Positions 62,050 through 64,000 of a stretch of 64,000 nucleotides of DNA are shown in pieces. The DNA is taken from NCBI RefSeq assembly GCF_000463075.2, contig NZ_AVAQ01000001.1:372001-436000 (forward strand), given 5' to 3'. The position numbers and the translations under genes were made by a program. The notes under the pieces are model-generated. The model saw only the letters and a program-made list of their open reading frames with translations. It was not told the DNA's origin and made no database searches. Position 1 is the first letter of the stretch; the number at the start of each line of letters is the position of its first letter. The stretch is from Lactiplantibacillus plantarum EGD-AQ4 (GTDB taxonomy: Bacteria > Bacillota > Bacilli > Lactobacillales > Lactobacillaceae).

Positions 62050-62511
62050 ATGGATAATTTGAAGAATAACAAGGATATTGCGGTGAAGTTTTTGGCAGAT
62101 GCGTTGCCTAATAATGATGTTGAATATGTGAAATCAATCATTACAGATCAAACAGTGACACACCGTGCAGGATTTGCAGCCCTGTACGAAGCAACGGGCT
62201 TTCCCATTGCAAAAGATGGTAACTTCTTAGAATGGGTTGAGAATGGTTGGTCGCTATTGCATTCGGCGTTAACAAAACAACATGTTGAAATGCGGCATGT
62301 GGTCGCTGAAGAAAATAAAGTCATCCTTCAATACCATTACACGGTTACGCACAGTGGTGACTTTGCCGGAATGCCAGCAACTGGGAAAAAGATTGAATGG
62401 GATGAAGTCGGAATCCTTCAATTCAATAATCAAGGAAAGATTGTTGAAATGTGGTATATGTGTGAAGAGATGAAAGTGGCAACTGAATTAGGATACAAGT
62501 TAGAGAAATAA
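62050..62511 (+). CDS. SnoaL-like ester cyclase family protein
   Basis: 153 aa with the NTF2-like cone fold pattern. HSALTKQHVEMRHVVAEENK, GMPATGKKIEWDEVGILQF and IVEMWYMCEEM are typical of SnoaL-type polyketide cyclase-like proteins, a family often found beside oxidoreductases and small-molecule regulators. The ligand is unknown. Lower GC than core genes; next gene starts two bases after its stop. Confidence 0.85.
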   Translation: MDNLKNNKDIAVKFLADALPNNDVEYVKSIITDQTVTHRAGFAALYEATGFPIAKDGNFLEWVENGWSLLHSALTKQHVEMRHVVAEENKVILQYHYTVTHSGDFAGMPATGKKIEWDEVGILQFNNQGKIVEMWYMCEEMKVATELGYKLEK

Positions 62512-62512
62512 A

Positions 62513-63472
62513 ATGGTTATCAATTCAATAACAAGTCTTTTAAAAACGAAGTATCCTTTGGTGCAAGCGCCAATGAATTGGTTAACTGATGCAAAATTAG
62601 TTGCAGCAGTTTCCAATGCGGGCGGATTAGGCGTGTTTGGTCCCAATCCAGGTCAAACTAAGATGATTCATGGGGCGGAGAGTCACATGAATCAAATGAG
62701 ACATCAAATACGATTGGCTAAGCAACTGACTGATCATGAATTCGGCATTAATATCGTCATAGAGGATAAGCCGGCTATTCATATGAATGAAACTTTGAAA
62801 GTAGCTTTTGAAGAGAATCTTCATTATTTTGCGGTAGTTGGTGATCCTAATCAAGCAGTTTACGATCAAATTAAAGCCCATAGTGGCATTATCATTGCCC
62901 GTCCTTTAACTCCAACAATCTATAATGCACAATTAGCAGAAAAGTTGGGGGCTGATGTATTTGTTGCAACTGGCTATGATGAGGGCGGAATTTTACCTCA
63001 ATCTGGGCAGGGAACCTTTACGGCTATTCCGATGATTGCAGATGCTTTAAACATTCCAGTCTTAGCAGCCGGTGGAATTAATGACCACCGCGGTGTCAAT
63101 GCGGCACTTGCCCTTGGAGCGGACGGTGTTTATGTTGGATCACGATTTTTGGTTGCTGAAGAAGCGCCAACATCATGGGCAACTAAGCAGGCGATTCTCA
63201 GAGGAAAATATAGCGAAATGGTTTTGATTTCTCATGACCAACGTGCGTTGATGAATACGTTCACCAAAAAGTTAGCAACTGATTATGCACAACATCATGA
63301 TGGTCAAAAAAATGATCTATCAGTAAGTAACAGAGGAGGCTTGTTACCAGGAATGCGGCTAGGAAAGTACGAGACAGATGTTATTTCTGTTAACACAGGC
63401 ATTAACCTCATCAGAAGTTGCGGTTCAGTTCAGCAAATTGTTGAAGACTTAATGCAAGATATGAACAAGTGA
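62513..63472 (+). CDS. Nitronate monooxygenase / FabK-like flavoprotein
   Basis: 319 aa TIM-barrel flavoprotein. PLVQAPMNWLTDAKLVAAVS opens the barrel, and AGGINDHRGVNAALALGADG with VYVGSRFLVAEEAP is the FMN phosphate site. Family members oxidise nitronates or reduce enoyl-ACP; the FabK and NMO groups cannot be separated by eye. Co-transcribed with the SnoaL-like gene. Confidence 0.85.
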   Translation: MVINSITSLLKTKYPLVQAPMNWLTDAKLVAAVSNAGGLGVFGPNPGQTKMIHGAESHMNQMRHQIRLAKQLTDHEFGINIVIEDKPAIHMNETLKVAFEENLHYFAVVGDPNQAVYDQIKAHSGIIIARPLTPTIYNAQLAEKLGADVFVATGYDEGGILPQSGQGTFTAIPMIADALNIPVLAAGGINDHRGVNAALALGADGVYVGSRFLVAEEAPTSWATKQAILRGKYSEMVLISHDQRALMNTFTKKLATDYAQHHDGQKNDLSVSNRGGLLPGMRLGKYETDVISVNTGINLIRSCGSVQQIVEDLMQDMNK

Positions 63473-63485
63473 GGAGACAATTGGT

Positions 63486-64000
63486 ATGACACATACATTA
63501 AAAGTGACTTATCCAGAATGGCAAGGTGGGGTAAATCCGAATTATATGCTTGGGGCAAAGATAATGGAATTAGTTGTTCCGGATTCACAGCATATTGAAG
63601 AAATAGAGATTCTAGTTGCCACGGACAATAAAAAAGATATGTTACAACGGAGTCAAGGTGTCGATGCATTGAAGGTTTTACAAGCACAGACGCAAGCTTT
63701 TTCAGCAATTCTGAATACAAAAGAACCAGATAAAGTCATCACAATTGGCGGGGACTGCGCTGTTAGTCTTGCACCATTTAACTATTTATCGCGCAAATAT
63801 GGTGCAAATTTGGGAATTATCTGGCTAGACGCACATCCCGATATTTCTACTACCGAGCAATCTCATCATTTGCATGAAATGGTTGTTAGTTCACTGATGG
63901 GACGGGGAGGTTCAGATTTTAATGTCAAATATCCCGTTGATAAACGCCAAATTTTACTTGCGGGATTAGTAAAGAAAGCACTTCGAGATATCGATAGTCA
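63486..64000 (+). CDS. Arginase/agmatinase family protein, partial
   Basis: At least 171 aa from ATG 63486, running off the window end. The ureohydrolase fold is recognisable: ITIGGDCAVSLAPFNYLSRK (first metal ligand usually His, here Cys in GGDC) and GIIWLDAHPDISTTEQ (metal Asp/His). The His of the usual GGDH being Cys suggests an atypical metal site. Fourth gene of the ArsR-led cluster. Substrate unknown. Confidence 0.8.
   Translation, partial: MTHTLKVTYPEWQGGVNPNYMLGAKIMELVVPDSQHIEEIEILVATDNKKDMLQRSQGVDALKVLQAQTQAFSAILNTKEPDKVITIGGDCAVSLAPFNYLSRKYGANLGIIWLDAHPDISTTEQSHHLHEMVVSSLMGRGGSDFNVKYPVDKRQILLAGLVKKALRDIDS

Noticed and set aside
1-64000. tRNA, rRNA and CRISPR arrays
   Set aside because: I looked for tRNA cloverleaf ends, rRNA blocks and regularly spaced repeats by eye and found none.

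Overview
The window looks like chromosome of a lactic acid bacterium of the Lactiplantibacillus (Lactobacillus plantarum) group. This rests on protein recognition, not a database search: an mvaK1-mvaD-mvaK2-fni mevalonate operon, a C69 dipeptidase, a maltose MFS transporter/maltose phosphorylase pair, short GlsB/YeaQ-type membrane proteins, a CsbD protein, and the Firmicutes gene order dinG-ypmB-aspB-asnS-dnaD. Most genes are of moderate GC. About 18.7-23.5 kb and 61.6-64 kb are clearly AT-richer and look acquired or decaying.

Layout. 0-5.3 kb: a DUF2325 protein, an SPFH protein, a Panacea-domain gene with a small partner (possible toxin-antitoxin pair), and three tandem copies of an 81-codon acidic gene, the third broken. 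5.3-11 kb: stress and envelope genes (bacterial PH protein, TspO, UspA, DUF805, lipid kinase, two YeaQ-like proteins flanking a 40-aa membrane peptide, CsbD). 11-18.5 kb: pepD, a tautomerase, lysA, a menA-type prenyltransferase, a K+ channel, a dead DUF2798 gene and small unknown genes. 18.7-23.5 kb: an AT-rich accessory patch with a broken membrane gene, a drug-efflux-type MFS gene behind a small ORF and terminator, a YhgE/Pip-like membrane protein and a TetR gene with an internal stop. 23.6-32.4 kb: a SWIM protein, a class III aminotransferase with an APC permease, a HAD phosphatase, an RsmF-type methyltransferase and a zinc-ribbon membrane protein.

32.4-37.5 kb is a maltose operon (MFS transporter, GH65 phosphorylase, aldose 1-epimerase) with sugar-type operators on its promoter. 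37.5-43.4 kb is a leuABCD-MFS operon. Its leader encodes a leucine-rich peptide before a terminator, and its LeuA lacks the C-terminal leucine-binding domain, so control seems to have moved to transcription attenuation. 44.7-48.9 kb is the mevalonate operon. 49-56.2 kb is dinG-ypmB-aspB-asnS-dnaD, preceded by a structured leader. 57.4-60.4 kb is a Met T-box and a metNIQ methionine transporter whose metN is split by a frameshift. 60.5-64 kb holds a second UspA and an ArsR-led cluster (SnoaL-like, nitronate-monooxygenase-like, arginase-family) that runs off the window.

The most unusual feature is a pair of ~1-kb gene-free units (about 43611-44569 and 56330-57358). They are related over most of their length, keep a set of nested helices, and each is closed by a terminal stem. 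The terminal-stem sequences differ between copies, and at least one internal helix shows compensating changes. This is the signature of a very large structured RNA.
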